Positions 24,010 through 34,184 of a DNA stretch of 64,000 nucleotides are shown in pieces. The stretch is from Pyrrhosoma nymphula (lineage: Eukaryota; Arthropoda; Insecta; Odonata; Coenagrionidae). The translations under genes and the position numbers were made by a program. Positions within the stretch are counted from its first letter, which is position 1, and every line of letters begins with the position of its first letter. The notes beneath the pieces were generated by a model that searched no databases, was not told the DNA's origin, and saw only the letters and a list, made by a program, of their open reading frames with translations. The stretch lies in NCBI GenBank assembly GCA_963573305.1, contig OY754327.1:138796855-138860854 (forward strand), in the 5' to 3' direction.

Positions 24010-26272
24010 GGTGCGCATCATACACGAGGATGGGCAGCTTACACGAGGACTTCCATTTGCAATGGTATTTATGCATTACATTATGCATTAAAACATCCCT
24101 AATACTTTAGTACAACTTCTTGTTGTTTTGATGAAAATTATGAATCTGTCATTATTTATGCCAGAAAATACAAAAATATTCGTGCAAAGTGAGCATCCAC
24201 CGAGATTCGGACCGAAGTTGATTACATTGAAACAAAAAACAAGGAAACAGCAAGTTCTCGGCCGAGATCACTTTGTAGCCTTTCCATTGCTCGGCCCGCC
24301 TGATGAAATTCCGAGATGCATATTCTGTTCCACGTACAGAGTTATACTTCAGTTCATCCCATGTGCATAGTGTGCAAGGCTTAGTGACCATCAATTAAAA
24401 CATTTAATTCATTGTTTCATTAGTGATTTTAGTGAAATTTATCAAAATGATCCGAGATAAAAGACTACGTTTATTCAGTGTTCACGAGAAACTAGAGATT
24501 ACATGAGAAGTGGAAGATATCGGCAATCGTGCAGCTGGATTTATGACGTGCTGGAATCTTGCGTACGAGACTGGAGGAAGAAAAAAGATTCACTTCTTTC
24601 TAGTTACAGTAAGCAAATATTATTTAGAGGGAAATCTACAAAATATCATGGCATTGAGGAACAACTTTCAGCGTATATTAGAGACAGGCGCCAATTTGTG
24701 TTTTCATTGACGACGGAAATGTGCCAGATGAAAGCCGTGCAGATAGTGAGAGCTTGGTGTAAACTTTGATGAATTTAAGGGTAGTAGGGGTTGAATGCTG
24801 AGATTTTTAATAGGAATGACAATAAGAAGGAAAATAATTAGGTATATCGCAGCACTTGCCTGAAGTATATGAAGAAAAGCTGAAGAAAATCTGGTGAGAC
24901 CTACGCCATCAACCTTAGAAATACGTATTCCTATATGTCAGGGCGAATTGGGAATGCAGATTTGACACTTGTTAACTTTAAAATGCCATATGATACTACA
25001 GTGAATGATACTGGAACAAAAACAGTTCAAGTGCATACAGCTGGTGCAGAGAAACAACGTTGTACCGTCATCCTAACAATATTGGTGGCTGGAAAGAAGC
25101 TTCCGCCATGCGTAATATTTAAACGGAAAACACTCCCAAAAATGTTTATTTCCCAGCAGGAATTGTGGTAAGGTCGCAAGAAAAGGGTTGGATGAATAAT
25201 TATCTTGTTCTGGACTGGATTAAGTGTGTTGGAACGTTATCCAGGTGCCCTTCTTCAAATCCGTAGTATGCAACTGCAGGACAGTTTTCGCGGCCATCTT
25301 ACGGACGATGTGAAGAAACGCTTAAAAGAGGAAAAGACTGAGCAAGTGATAATTAAATGAGGAATGAATTCTATGCTTTTAACCCTTTCGCGACGGGGAC
25401 GTGGAAAACTTTTTTGCTTTGCCAGTACGGAGCTTTCACTACGCTAGGATCTTCACCGGTACCTATTTCCCTAACTTGAGTCGGGGGCTAGAGGGGTGTT
25501 GAACCTTTTGCTCGGCCACCGGGCTGAGATAATCTCCGCTCTTTTCTGCTTAGGGTGCCCATTACGGCATGCGGTCGCGGTCAACTATTTTTTATGCGAT
25601 GGTTTTGCTATAAACATTGTTGCTACTGCCTTGATATTTATTTAATCATAAATGAATTATTCTTGTTTTACAATGACTTTACAGCTTTTAAACAAAATTC
25701 TATCGTTAATATTAAGCTCTTTAGCAACAAAAATCGTATCAATGGTAAAGATTCCTTTACACACAAACTACGTTAAAAATAACAGTAGAACTCCATTTTA
25801 AATTTGTGGTTGTAGTTCTAAACATAAGCAATGCACTTATAATGCTCAATTTGCCAATAACGCAAAAACCTTTAAGTTTGCCATTCCACTACACCAGCAA
25901 GCAACTGACCGCGGACCCCTGCTGTGAGTGGGGCGCGCACTGCGAGGAAGGGTCGAGGTAATCCCCTCCCGCGAACCGAGAAAGGGTACCGATGGCGTCC
26001 CGAGAAGGAATCCTTTATAAGAGGTTTATGGCACCAACTGAACAATCATAGGGGAACACGGGGCAGAACGGGATAGCGGGGCAGGAAGGGATAGGGCACT
26101 TTTCTCGGCTGGAGAGCACTGGCGCCTGGCGGAGAGGCGTTGAACTATGCCTACAGACTGTCGGGAAGACACGGCAGCCATCTTGATTAGTTTGGACAGT
26201 GCCTTCTGAGTGGAAAGTTTGTTGGTGTTGTTTACTCAAGGTTTTGTAACTTTTTGGTGTTTTTGAACGAAG

Positions 26273-26518
26273 GTAAGTTTCTAACTATTAATTCTAGGCT
26301 ATTGTGTGTGAGCTATTGTTAAAGTGCATGTAATTAGCTATAAGTTAAAGGTATATCAATTATAAATACGTCAGGTTTTCGATTCGGTAATCACTCATAA
26401 CCTAAAACGTGCTCTCGGGGCGGAACGGGATGGGGCAGAACGGGATAGTATCCCGTTCCGCCCCTTCACTTTTTTATCGAAATAGGTTTCTGATTTTTTG
26501 TTTGTTTGTTTATGTCAG
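26273..26518 (+). other. Probable 5'-UTR intron of the pogo gene
   Basis: Donor GAAG|GTAAGT at 26273 and acceptor with a long T-rich tract ending TTTATGTCAG at 26518, directly before the ATG at 26519. If real, the leader would be joined so that the subterminal palindrome (26418-26465) is spliced out. Confidence 0.6.
26418..26465. repeat. Internal GGGGCAGAACGGGATA palindrome
   Basis: Copies of GGGGC(A/G)GAACGGGATA in direct and inverted orientation are centred on AGTATC. Related copies are at both termini (26060-26098, 28845-28862) and at 28647-28682. Probable transposase-binding sites placed within the 5'-UTR intron and the 3' UTR. Confidence 0.85.
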
Positions 26519-28417
26519 ATGGTGCGAACGTACGTTAGGAAGACCGATAGACAAAAATGGGATGTACATGCAATGGAGATGGCAGTTGAAGCTGTTTTAT
26601 CATCTGAAATGGGGTTTTTGAAGGCTGCTAACCAATTTAACGTACCGAAATCAAGTCTTGAAAGATACGTAAAAAAAGGTGAAGACAATCCTGACTATAA
26701 GGTTGACAAATCAGATGGAAAGTTTAAAAATGTGTTTACACCGGAACAAGAAGAAGAACTGGTGTCATATTTGAAGACAATGGAGAGCAGGCTTTTTGGT
26801 TTGACTATGAAAGATTTTAGATCATTAGCTTATGAATTGGCAGAAAAAAATGGATTAATTCACAGATTTAACACAGAAACGTGTCTAGCAGGGCAAGATT
26901 GGGTGATAGGTTTCCTTGCTAGGCATCCTACTTTGTCTGTTCGTACTCCAGAACCTACTAGTGGCGCACGAGCTATGGGATTCAATAAGGTTGCAGTTTC
27001 AAAATTCAATTCCCTTCTTAACGAAGTTATTGTTAAGCACAAGCTGACTCCTGACAAAATATTTAACTGCGATGAAACCGGCGTGTCGGTTAACCCAAAA
27101 AGTCAATCCAAGATAATAGCACTGAAGGGAAAAAGGCAAGTAGGGTCTATAACATCTGCAGAATGCGGAGAAACAGTGACAGCGGAAGTCTACATGTCGG
27201 CTTCTGGATTGTACATGCCTCCAATGCTCATATTTCCAAGAAAGAAGAAAAAGCAAGAGTTTGAACTTGGGTTACCTCCAGGAGTCTGGTGTGAAGTTCA
27301 CCCTTCGGGTTGGGTGAATGCCGATTTATTTCTAGTTTGGTTTCGCAAGTTTATTGAGTTCTCAAAGGCCACAAAAGAATCGAATGTTCTTCTCATTTTG
27401 GATGGGCATTCTACCTATACAAAGAACTTGAAGCTGCTTGAAATGGCAAGAGAAAATGGAGTTGTTCTTCTATGTCTACCACCTCATACATCGCATAAAC
27501 TTCAACCGTTAGATGTCTCCTTTTTCAATCCTCTTAGTCTCTACTACGACGAAGAACTCAGAAAATGGTTGAGAAGTAATCCAGGAAAAGTGGTTACTTT
27601 ATTCCAAATATTATCTATCTTTGGTGCGGCATTTGTCCATGCTGCAACAATGTCAACGGCTATAAATGGTTTCAGGAAAACGGGAATATGGCCGCCTGAT
27701 CTAAACGTTTTTGAAGACTCAGACTTTCTGCCTGCTGCAACAACCGACATTCAGCTGGAAAACAATGATTGTTCCCCTGAAAATGTTATTGGTGGTCAAG
27801 ATCACAATTTGACAACTGACTCTTCAATTCCCTCTGAGCCACCGAACAAGAAGACAAAAAAACAAGGAAACTCCTGCAATGAACCACAACCCGGGAGTTC
27901 ATGGATGCAAGATTCTCCTGGCACAATTGCAAGTTCTCAGTCAAGGTCAGCTTTCCAGACATCACCAGAATCTCTCATACCGATTCGATTAATAAAGCAA
28001 AATACACAACGGACTTCAAGGAAGAAGGGGAAAACCGTTATAATGACAGAATCTCCTTACAAAAATGAATTGCAGGATTCTATTGCCCTGAAAGCTGCAA
28101 AAGAAGAAGATAAAAAAAGAAGAATAAGAGAGAAGAGTTTAAAAGCTGCCGCTAAAAAAAAGAATGTTAAGAAAAGCCTCTTCACTACATCAAAGTGTTC
28201 CCGTAAATCAAAGAAGAAGAAGCAGAAGGTGGAGGATAGCGAGTCCAAAGTAGATGACGCAGAATGTCTTTACTGTGGGGAATTTTACTCCGTTTCAAAT
28301 GAAGGATGGATCGCTTGCCAGCAATGTTTGAAATGGGCGCACAATAAATGTGCTGGCGTAGACAGCGAAGATGACGAGGAAATTTTAATTTGTGAACATT
28401 GCCAACACGACAAGTAG
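26519..28417 (+). CDS. pogo-type DDD transposase with C-terminal PHD finger
   Basis: 632 aa from the ATG at 26519; an in-frame TTG at 26498 extends the frame but lies inside the T-rich acceptor. Domains: N-terminal psq/HTH (about residues 10-60, MEMAVEAVLSSEMGFLKAAN then VPKSSLERYVKKG); second DNA-binding region (about 75-165); DDE_1 catalytic domain (about 180-390) with IFNCDETGVSVNP (Asp 1), VLLILDGHSTYTKN (Asp 2) and LQPLDVSFF (Asp 3), the spacing of pogo-class DD(about 30)D; a long Lys/Ser-rich low-complexity stretch; and a PHD finger at about 583-632 (CLYCGEFY, CQQC, WAHNKC, CEHC: a C4HC3-like zinc pattern). It would cut and paste the element at TA sites. No stop or frameshift. PHD-bearing pogo transposases are known in insects; histone-mark reading by this finger is inference. 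Confidence 0.95.
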   Translation: MVRTYVRKTDRQKWDVHAMEMAVEAVLSSEMGFLKAANQFNVPKSSLERYVKKGEDNPDYKVDKSDGKFKNVFTPEQEEELVSYLKTMESRLFGLTMKDFRSLAYELAEKNGLIHRFNTETCLAGQDWVIGFLARHPTLSVRTPEPTSGARAMGFNKVAVSKFNSLLNEVIVKHKLTPDKIFNCDETGVSVNPKSQSKIIALKGKRQVGSITSAECGETVTAEVYMSASGLYMPPMLIFPRKKKKQEFELGLPPGVWCEVHPSGWVNADLFLVWFRKFIEFSKATKESNVLLILDGHSTYTKNLKLLEMARENGVVLLCLPPHTSHKLQPLDVSFFNPLSLYYDEELRKWLRSNPGKVVTLFQILSIFGAAFVHAATMSTAINGFRKTGIWPPDLNVFEDSDFLPAATTDIQLENNDCSPENVIGGQDHNLTTDSSIPSEPPNKKTKKQGNSCNEPQPGSSWMQDSPGTIASSQSRSAFQTSPESLIPIRLIKQNTQRTSRKKGKTVIMTESPYKNELQDSIALKAAKEEDKKRRIREKSLKAAAKKKNVKKSLFTTSKCSRKSKKKKQKVEDSESKVDDAECLYCGEFYSVSNEGWIACQQCLKWAHNKCAGVDSEDDEEILICEHCQHDK

Positions 28418-28635
28418 ATTAGAGTCGTTTTAATGGATAGGCAAACCCATAAAACATATTTGCTCCAAAATGTAAATGAATTAATCATAGTAAAAATAGT
28501 TTGTTTTTTATGCCTAATGACTTGTTCAATCATTTTCATGTTTTACCACGAACTATTGATGAGTAAATTGCTTTTATTAGGTTTAAGGCAAAATTTAGAT
28601 TGTTTTTTTTTAATTTCTAAATGATTAAACATGAC

Positions 28636-28641
28636 AATAAA
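28636..28641 (+). promoter_or_regulatory. Polyadenylation signal AATAAA of pogo gene
   Basis: Canonical hexamer 218 nt after the stop codon and inside the element, followed by the GGGGCAGAACGGG inverted pair. Confidence 0.6.
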
Positions 28642-31182
28642 ACCCCTATCCCATTCTGCCCCGTATGTGGGGCAGAACGGGAAATTTGCTGACTTTAAAA
28701 ATAAAAACAAAAAAAAAGGTAAAAAGTGTTTTTAGACTTACTTCTTGTATTGCATATGTTATTCAACTATATAAAGTAATGTTTCACACCTTCAATATGT
28801 TTTTCTTTCTACTACCCATTTTTGTACACATGGTTAAACATTAAGTATCCCGTTCTGCCCCGAGTTCCCCTACCATAGTTTATAACTTTTTAAAGTGAAA
28901 CGTTAATCACACAATTACGTTCGTCTTTGTGTCGCGCTACTCACACTGATGAAAATGGTTTTTTAATCGCAGTAATACGATAAGTTTTAACCATTTTACG
29001 TGCTTTAGTAATTTAATGTATATTAAACTGGCTTGGTTTACTAATGCACGTAAAATGGTTAATATATATTGTATGACTTTGTTTAAAAACCTATTTTTAT
29101 CAACGTGAATAGTCCAACACAAAGACGAACACAATTGTGCGATTAATGTTTAATTTAAGAAGTTAAAAACTATAGTATGACTGGTCAGTTGGTACCATAA
29201 ACCAACCGCGGTGAAGGGTCGGACTCTGAGTTCGGGTGCCTTTTCAGGTCGCATCCCTGTTTATAATACACACCTTTTAGGCTTGCTTGGGGCTAGCTTA
29301 GCGGCACGACGTGCTATCACGTCGTTCGTTCGCTTGCGTCGAAAAATTTACAACGCTCTATCACGTCGTTCGTAGCGAAAGGGTTAACACTTGATATTTA
29401 CATCAATCGTCCCTTTAAGTCTCGTCTGAAGAGGTTGTATTCAGAATAGATGGCAAATGCCATTCATGAAACAACACTGACAGGATGAATGAACAGGAAA
29501 AGAAGGCCGGTCTAGTTCAGATATGTCAATGGATTATTACCACATGGAACTTAACTAAAGAGGACATGATCGTTTGGAATTTTAAGAAATGCTGCATTTC
29601 CAACAAATGTGGTGGTAGTGAAGATACATAGTATTATTTGTGACAGTGGTGAGGATGAAGAGAGTTCTACTAGCGACGATTGTAGCAGTGACGAAAATTA
29701 AAAGTTAGTCTCAAATCTTCTTTGTTTTCTACATATTCTTTGCCTTTTTCACTTTGTTTGAATTTTAAATTGATATCAATTACATCCATCGAAGGTGCAT
29801 TTTCAAGACGATCATTAATGTTGCTTTCCTGTTAATGGCGGCCATAGTCATGATGAAGAACATTGACGCTATATCATTAAATTTTTTATTTTGATCTATT
29901 TTTCTACTGATTTTATGTATAAAACAGAATACTGTTCCATTGTAATCAGAATATGTTGCTACTTTTCCCATGAAGAATACATAGTAGGTATTTTTTCCGA
30001 TTTTTTCAAAAAGATTTTTTTCACAAAACCCATTGCCCAAAAACAAGGTCTTACACGGGGGCGCGTGGTACACGAGAATATACGGTACCTACTTTTCATG
30101 TCACTAGTGTTGTTGTGTGTTAGATTGGAGAGTTAATTCAGGATTGACAGACCATAAAATAAGCGATCCATCACCTTTTAAGTAAAGATAACTGCCGTCC
30201 AGTTATCCAAACTGGAGTACGGCACTGGAACATGTGAAATGAAAAAAAAATTGTGTTTAAGTCTTGGTACGAAATTACATTAATCTGTGATAAAATCTCT
30301 CCTTTGCCTATCAAAATGAAAGAGAAAAAAAAATTAACTACTGTGGGGATCGAACTCGTATCAATTAGCATTGAATTTACACACGCCACAACACCAACAT
30401 ACTTATTTGAAGGATTGTTGTTCCATTTGGGTATTAATAATCAACATTCAAAATGGCTGACCACGTAGTCTTTGCTTGTCTGATAATAAAACGCTATTCA
30501 TTTGTATCTATGAAAGATAAACACTGCATAAGATAGTGTCTTGGCATGCTAGATTCGTGAATAATCTTAGTTTCGAGTACATCTTTCCCTTCATGCAATG
30601 GAATAAACGACTTCTCCTCCTGATGCTCAAGTTTTGCAGACGATTTGTCATCGCTTGGGATATTTTATGGTAAAATGTGAATCAAAAATTCCATTTATAT
30701 TGTATTCACGCATTTAATGACACCGAGCAACATAGCACTGACTCTTGGTTATCGAAGATGGCAGGAGAAACTTGCGAAATATATTGAAAGCTTTAAATAA
30801 TAGCTAAATATGGACTAGACGTCCACCATATTCACTTGTAAAATCTTTGAGAATTCACAAGTCTTCCGTTTTCGTTTAAGAAACACTTGTACCGTAATTG
30901 TCCGAATATAAGCCCCCCTTTTTTGACAAAATATCGGGCAATAAAAGTGAGGGGGGGGGGCTATTTTCGGGCACTACTAAGTTTCATTATGTATATGCAT
31001 CCAAAAAATGATAAGATTATTGGGAAATAATACGCACAGTGAAACCACGCTTTTATGTTCCCGGAATTTACATTTTCCCGCAATTTACAACATTTTCTTC
31101 CGGTCCCAAAAAAATTTGCATCCTTCCTATGTATTCCCTTCCCGGTATTTACACTTTCAAATCCCGCCATTTGCGACATCTG

Positions 31183-31974
31183 GGGGCCTTTTCTCTAACT
31201 CGAAGCATCGGAGCTTTATGGCGAAAAGATGCTTCAATACTTGCTCCCATCGGTATTCTCTATCATGGAAGCTACCGGAGAAAGAGCAAGCAGTAACTAC
31301 CGGTAGCTTATTAGGGTTCCACCCGTATTAGGTAAATGTCACGGAGCTACTTCCGCCGCCCCAATAAGCTCCCACGGTAGCCTAACGAAGCGCGGCCTCC
31401 GAATACCGTGCTTAAATATTGGTCATTTTATAACGCTTACAAATCTATAATTATCCAACGCACGGGTATGTTTCTAACATTTATTAAATGCGCATTCCTT
31501 GCACTTTCCCTGGGTTAGTTTTTTATTTTCTCCATTAGCGGGATTTTTCACAAAAATATATTAACTGGAGTGACAGAAAGCCATATTTACCTTCGGTGAA
31601 TTATGTGATTCCAGCCCATAATGGGTTACTTATGTGGGCCGTGGTGGTTTGAAAGCTTCTTCTTCGGATATTATTTAAATGATTTGAAGCAACGAGTAAT
31701 TGACGAAAGCAAATAGCACGAATAATATTGAATCTTATCAACGACATGAACCCTAATTCACGAATATATATTTACGAACAATCTTATTTCAATTGACCAA
31801 AACAGCCAAGATGGACGTCGTGCGTTCGTATTCACAAGATTGTTCACGAGATTATGTGAGCGAAAATAAAACATTTTAGAATTTTGCTCGCATCATTTTT
31901 AATGCGTGGAAGTAGCTTATTGAAGCATCTTTTCGCCAGAAAGCTCCAATGCTTCGAGTTAGAGAATAAGCCCA
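31183..31974. mobile_element. Harbinger-like MITE, GGGGCTTATTCTC family, copy 1
   Basis: Ends GGGGCCTTTTCTCTAACTCG and inverted TGGGCTTATTCTCTAACTCG, with additional inner inverted repeats (GAAGCATC, TTTCGCC). A second copy is at 51905-52943, where a CAG duplication is clear. No transposase. Confidence 0.7.
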
Positions 31975-32411
31975 CTAAAGGCGATAAAGATGGCAGCTGA
32001 CGCACATAGCGCATATCAACTGGCGACCCAGTAAACGTGATTAATGTTAAATACGGATAAAATACATGATGATGAACTTGAAGAAATAATGAAGACATTC
32101 CAGGTTATAACTACTGAACGAATAACATGGGTAATAAGACTAGCGTGAGATGCATCGTCATCGTCCCAATGTAAATATCACGAAAAGTATAAAACAATTG
32201 TTGAACGCCCACATCATAGAAAACAATGGAAACCGGACTATGTACAAACCAACAAAGAGAATTCTTTCACATTTTTGTTGATTGTTGACGTGCTTGAGGT
32301 TACAAAATTAGGATCGGGTACAGTTATGCTTTTGTTTCCGAGGCGTTTACCGCGTTTACTTCAAAATCGTAGTCCGCTCCAATCGTTGTCTGCTCCATAT
32401 AAGTAATAAAT

Positions 32412-33734
32412 ATGAATCCAGTAGAGAGAAGGGGGTCTACGATACGGCAATTAAAGACCCACCAGCGTAGGAGCCACGATGCAAATTTTAAAATTGCTGT
32501 CGCAAAATATGCCGGAGACAAAGGAAACCATACAGCAGCTGAAAAATATGGAGTGGACAGAAAAAGTGTCAGACTTTGGTGAACACAGCTGCCTCTACTT
32601 CTAAAAACCTGTGCATCTCGCTGTGCATTTCGTGGTCCAACTACCGGTAGACACACGGAATTGGAAGAGAGCGTTGTCAGATTTGTACGCGAAAATAGAA
32701 GGAATGGTTTCGCTGTGACACGCCATATGATCTGTACAGAAGCTAGAAAGATTGCGAGTGAAATGGCGATACCGAGGGCAGATTTTCAAGCGAGTTCTGG
32801 ATGGTTACGGAGGATGATGAAGAGGAATGGGTTTTCCTTGCGAAGACGAACAACAGTTGCCCAGCGTCTACCACAATTCTATGAAGAGAAGATGCTGAGT
32901 TACCAGCGTTTCATCATTCACCTACGACAGAGGCAACGATACCTGTTGGGGCAAATGGGTAACGCTGACCAGACACCAATCTATTTTGACATGCCCAGTT
33001 CTACTACTGTGGAAGAGAGGGGTTCCAAATCAGTATCTATCAAAACAACGGGAAATGAAAAGGCTAGAATTACGTGCATGCTGGGCATCACAGCTGATGG
33101 AAGGAAGCTACCACCTTATGTGATATTTAAGAGAAAGACTCAGCCAAAAGATAAGTTTCCTCCTGGGATTCATGTAAGAGTTCAAGAGAAAGGGTGGATG
33201 ACCGAAGAGTTAGTGAGAGACTGGGTGAAAGTGGTTTGGCAGAGAAGACCAGGAGCTCTCCTCAACATGCCATCTATGCTTGTGCTAGATTCCTTTAAGG
33301 GGCATCTTACCGAGGATGTAAAAAAGGATATCAGGACAGGAAATTCAGACATGGTTGTAATCCCTGGAGGAATGACAAGCCTGCTTCAGCCACTCGATGT
33401 GTCAATAAACAAACCCTTTAAGGACAGGTTGAAGGCAACCTATGCTGAGTGGATGCTGCAAGAGGAAAAGGAATATACTCCATCAGGAAAAATAAAGAAA
33501 CCGTCTCCTGCCCTCATCACTCAATGGGTACTAAACTGCTGGAATAGCATTCCTGAAAAAATGGTGATTAAGAGTTTTAAAAAATGTTTCATATCTAATG
33601 AACTTGATGGAACAGAGGATGATATTGTTTGGATGGACTCTGATGATGATGATCAAGACTGGTCTCCTTGTGGTCAAGAAGAAAGTGATAGGTCAGATGA
33701 TAGTGAAACAGAAGATGATGAATCAGAGACATAA
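32412..33734 (+). pseudogene. Tigger B transposase with one premature stop
   Basis: 441-codon frame from the ATG at 32412, interrupted only by TGA at 32580-32582 (codon 57, at the end of the first HTH: VDRKSVRLW then stop). The same frame continues to 33734. C-terminal to the stop: second HTH (about residues 85-140, ASSGWLRRMMKRNGFSLRRR), DDE_1 domain with GNADQTPIYFDMP (Asp 1), MLVLDSFKGHL (Asp 2), LLQPLDVSINKPFKDRL (Asp 3), and a strongly acidic Asp/Glu/Ser tail. All three catalytic Asp are kept. Antisense to the MARF1-like gene. A young pseudogene, or a frame re-initiating downstream without the first DNA-binding helix. Confidence 0.85.
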
Positions 33735-34184
33735 AATAGAAGATACAAAAATGTGCATTAATTTATTATATTTATTAGTCTGAAGTTGCATTTCGAAGGA
33801 ATATGCTTATGTGTTTCTCAGAAAAGAATAGACGCCAGAAGTTGTAATGAAGGTTCAGAATCATTAAAAGATTGTAAAAGTTTAAGTTGGTTAAGTATTT
33901 CATTCTCTTGCCTAGATATTTAACAAAATTCAAGTTAAACTACTAAGTACCTAATTCAGGTAAGTACTTATTCTATTTTTGACCTAAAAAGTGTATTTTA
34001 CTTGCAAAGGAATATGTAGTAGTAGTAATGTAGTAAATGTTAATTTTTTCCAAAAGTGAGGCTTGAAAGTTAGGGGGGGGGCTTATATTCGCACGGGGGC
34101 TATATTCGGACAAATACGGTAAGTCACACTTCTAAGATCCGACTTGTAACTTAAGGACTTGTAGCTTTGAGAAACAGGCCCCAG

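Larger units (their letters stand above)
26051..28870 (+). mobile_element. Intact pogo/Tigger transposon with PHD-finger transposase
   Basis: 2820 bp. The left end GGGGAACACGGGGCAGAACG and the inverted right end GGGGAACTCGGGGCAGAACG are near-perfect, each flanked by TA (26049-26050, 28871-28872). One uninterrupted transposase frame, a plausible 5'-UTR intron, an AATAAA signal and conserved ends all point to a young, possibly autonomous copy. It is the innermost layer of the nest and is antisense to the MARF1-like gene. Confidence 0.93.
26023..29203. repeat. Palindromic element (about 360 bp) split by pogo
   Basis: The left arm GGTTTATGGCACCAACTGAA (26023 on) continues after the pogo insertion (28873-29007). 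The right arm (29041-29203) is its inverted complement over about 160 nt, including ACACAAAGACGAAC and TACGTGC/GCACGTA near the centre at about 29020. The two arms are about 80-85% similar by eye. The pogo element entered a TA in the left arm. Confidence 0.8.
25383..29383. mobile_element. TTAA-flanked (piggyBac-type) non-autonomous element
   Basis: Ends CCCTTTCGC inverted at both sides, immediately flanked by TTAA (25379-25382 and 29384-29387). The TTAA duplication and CCC/GGG ends fit piggyBac. Without the nested pogo element it is about 1.2 kb and has no transposase of its own; the right end contains repeated GACGTGATAG motifs. It interrupts the Tigger A transposase. Confidence 0.8.
24447..29703 (+). 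pseudogene. Tigger A transposase, split in two
   Basis: The left part (24447-25380) has HTH-like pieces in several frames (ESCVRDWRKKKDSLLSS, GIEEQLSAYIRDRRQFVF) and the early DDE region at 24935-25171 (GNADLTLVNFKMPYDTTVND, VAGKKLPPCVIFKRKT). The right part resumes directly after the TTAA element with LDIYINRPFKSRLKRLYSE (29390-29447), the third-Asp block, and ends in an acidic tail (DEESSTSDDCSSDEN). This proves the two flanks were one gene before the 4-kb insertion. Multiple stops and frameshifts; dead. The closest relative in the window is the transposase at 32.4-33.7 kb. Confidence 0.85.
23382..30085 (+). mobile_element. Tigger element A, split by nested insertions
   Basis: Ends CCGTATATTCTCGTGTA (23382) and inverted at 30069-30085, both flanked by TA (23380-23381, 30086-30087). 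Contains a broken transposase whose two halves lie on either side of the TTAA element (25383-29383); a hAT MITE sits at 23449-24009. The relic at 1.6-2.7 kb and a solo end near 21960-22012 belong to the same or a close family. Confidence 0.85.
30892..34119 (+). mobile_element. Tigger element B, nearly complete
   Basis: Ends CCGTAATTGTCCGAATATAA (30892) and inverted CCGTATTTGTCCGAATATAG (34119), each flanked by TA (30890-30891, 34120-34121), with G-runs and GCTTATATTCG-type subterminal copies. Contains a transposase with a single in-frame stop (32412-33734) and a Harbinger-like MITE (31183-31974). The piece at 31028-31180 (CAGTGAAACCACGC...) is the left end of yet another Tigger-like family also seen at 59.28 kb. 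Element B is inserted in the right half of the Harbinger-like element. Confidence 0.85.
22734..34181. mobile_element. Harbinger-like element hosting the large nest
   Basis: Ends GGACCTGTTTCTCAAAGCTA (22734) and, inverted, GGGCCTGTTTCTCAAAGCTA (34181), both flanked by CAG (22731-22733 and 34182-34184), a 3-bp duplication as in PIF/Harbinger. After removing the two Tigger insertions (23382-30085, 30892-34119) about 1.5 kb of original element remains, without a recognisable transposase. It lies in the 19-kb MARF1-like intron. Confidence 0.75.

Noticed and set aside
32661..33734. Reading the 357-codon frame as a complete host gene
   Set aside because: The frame continues upstream through a single stop to an ATG at 32412 and lies between TA-flanked inverted repeats, so it is a Tigger transposase copy. 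Its apparent start is a TTG codon.
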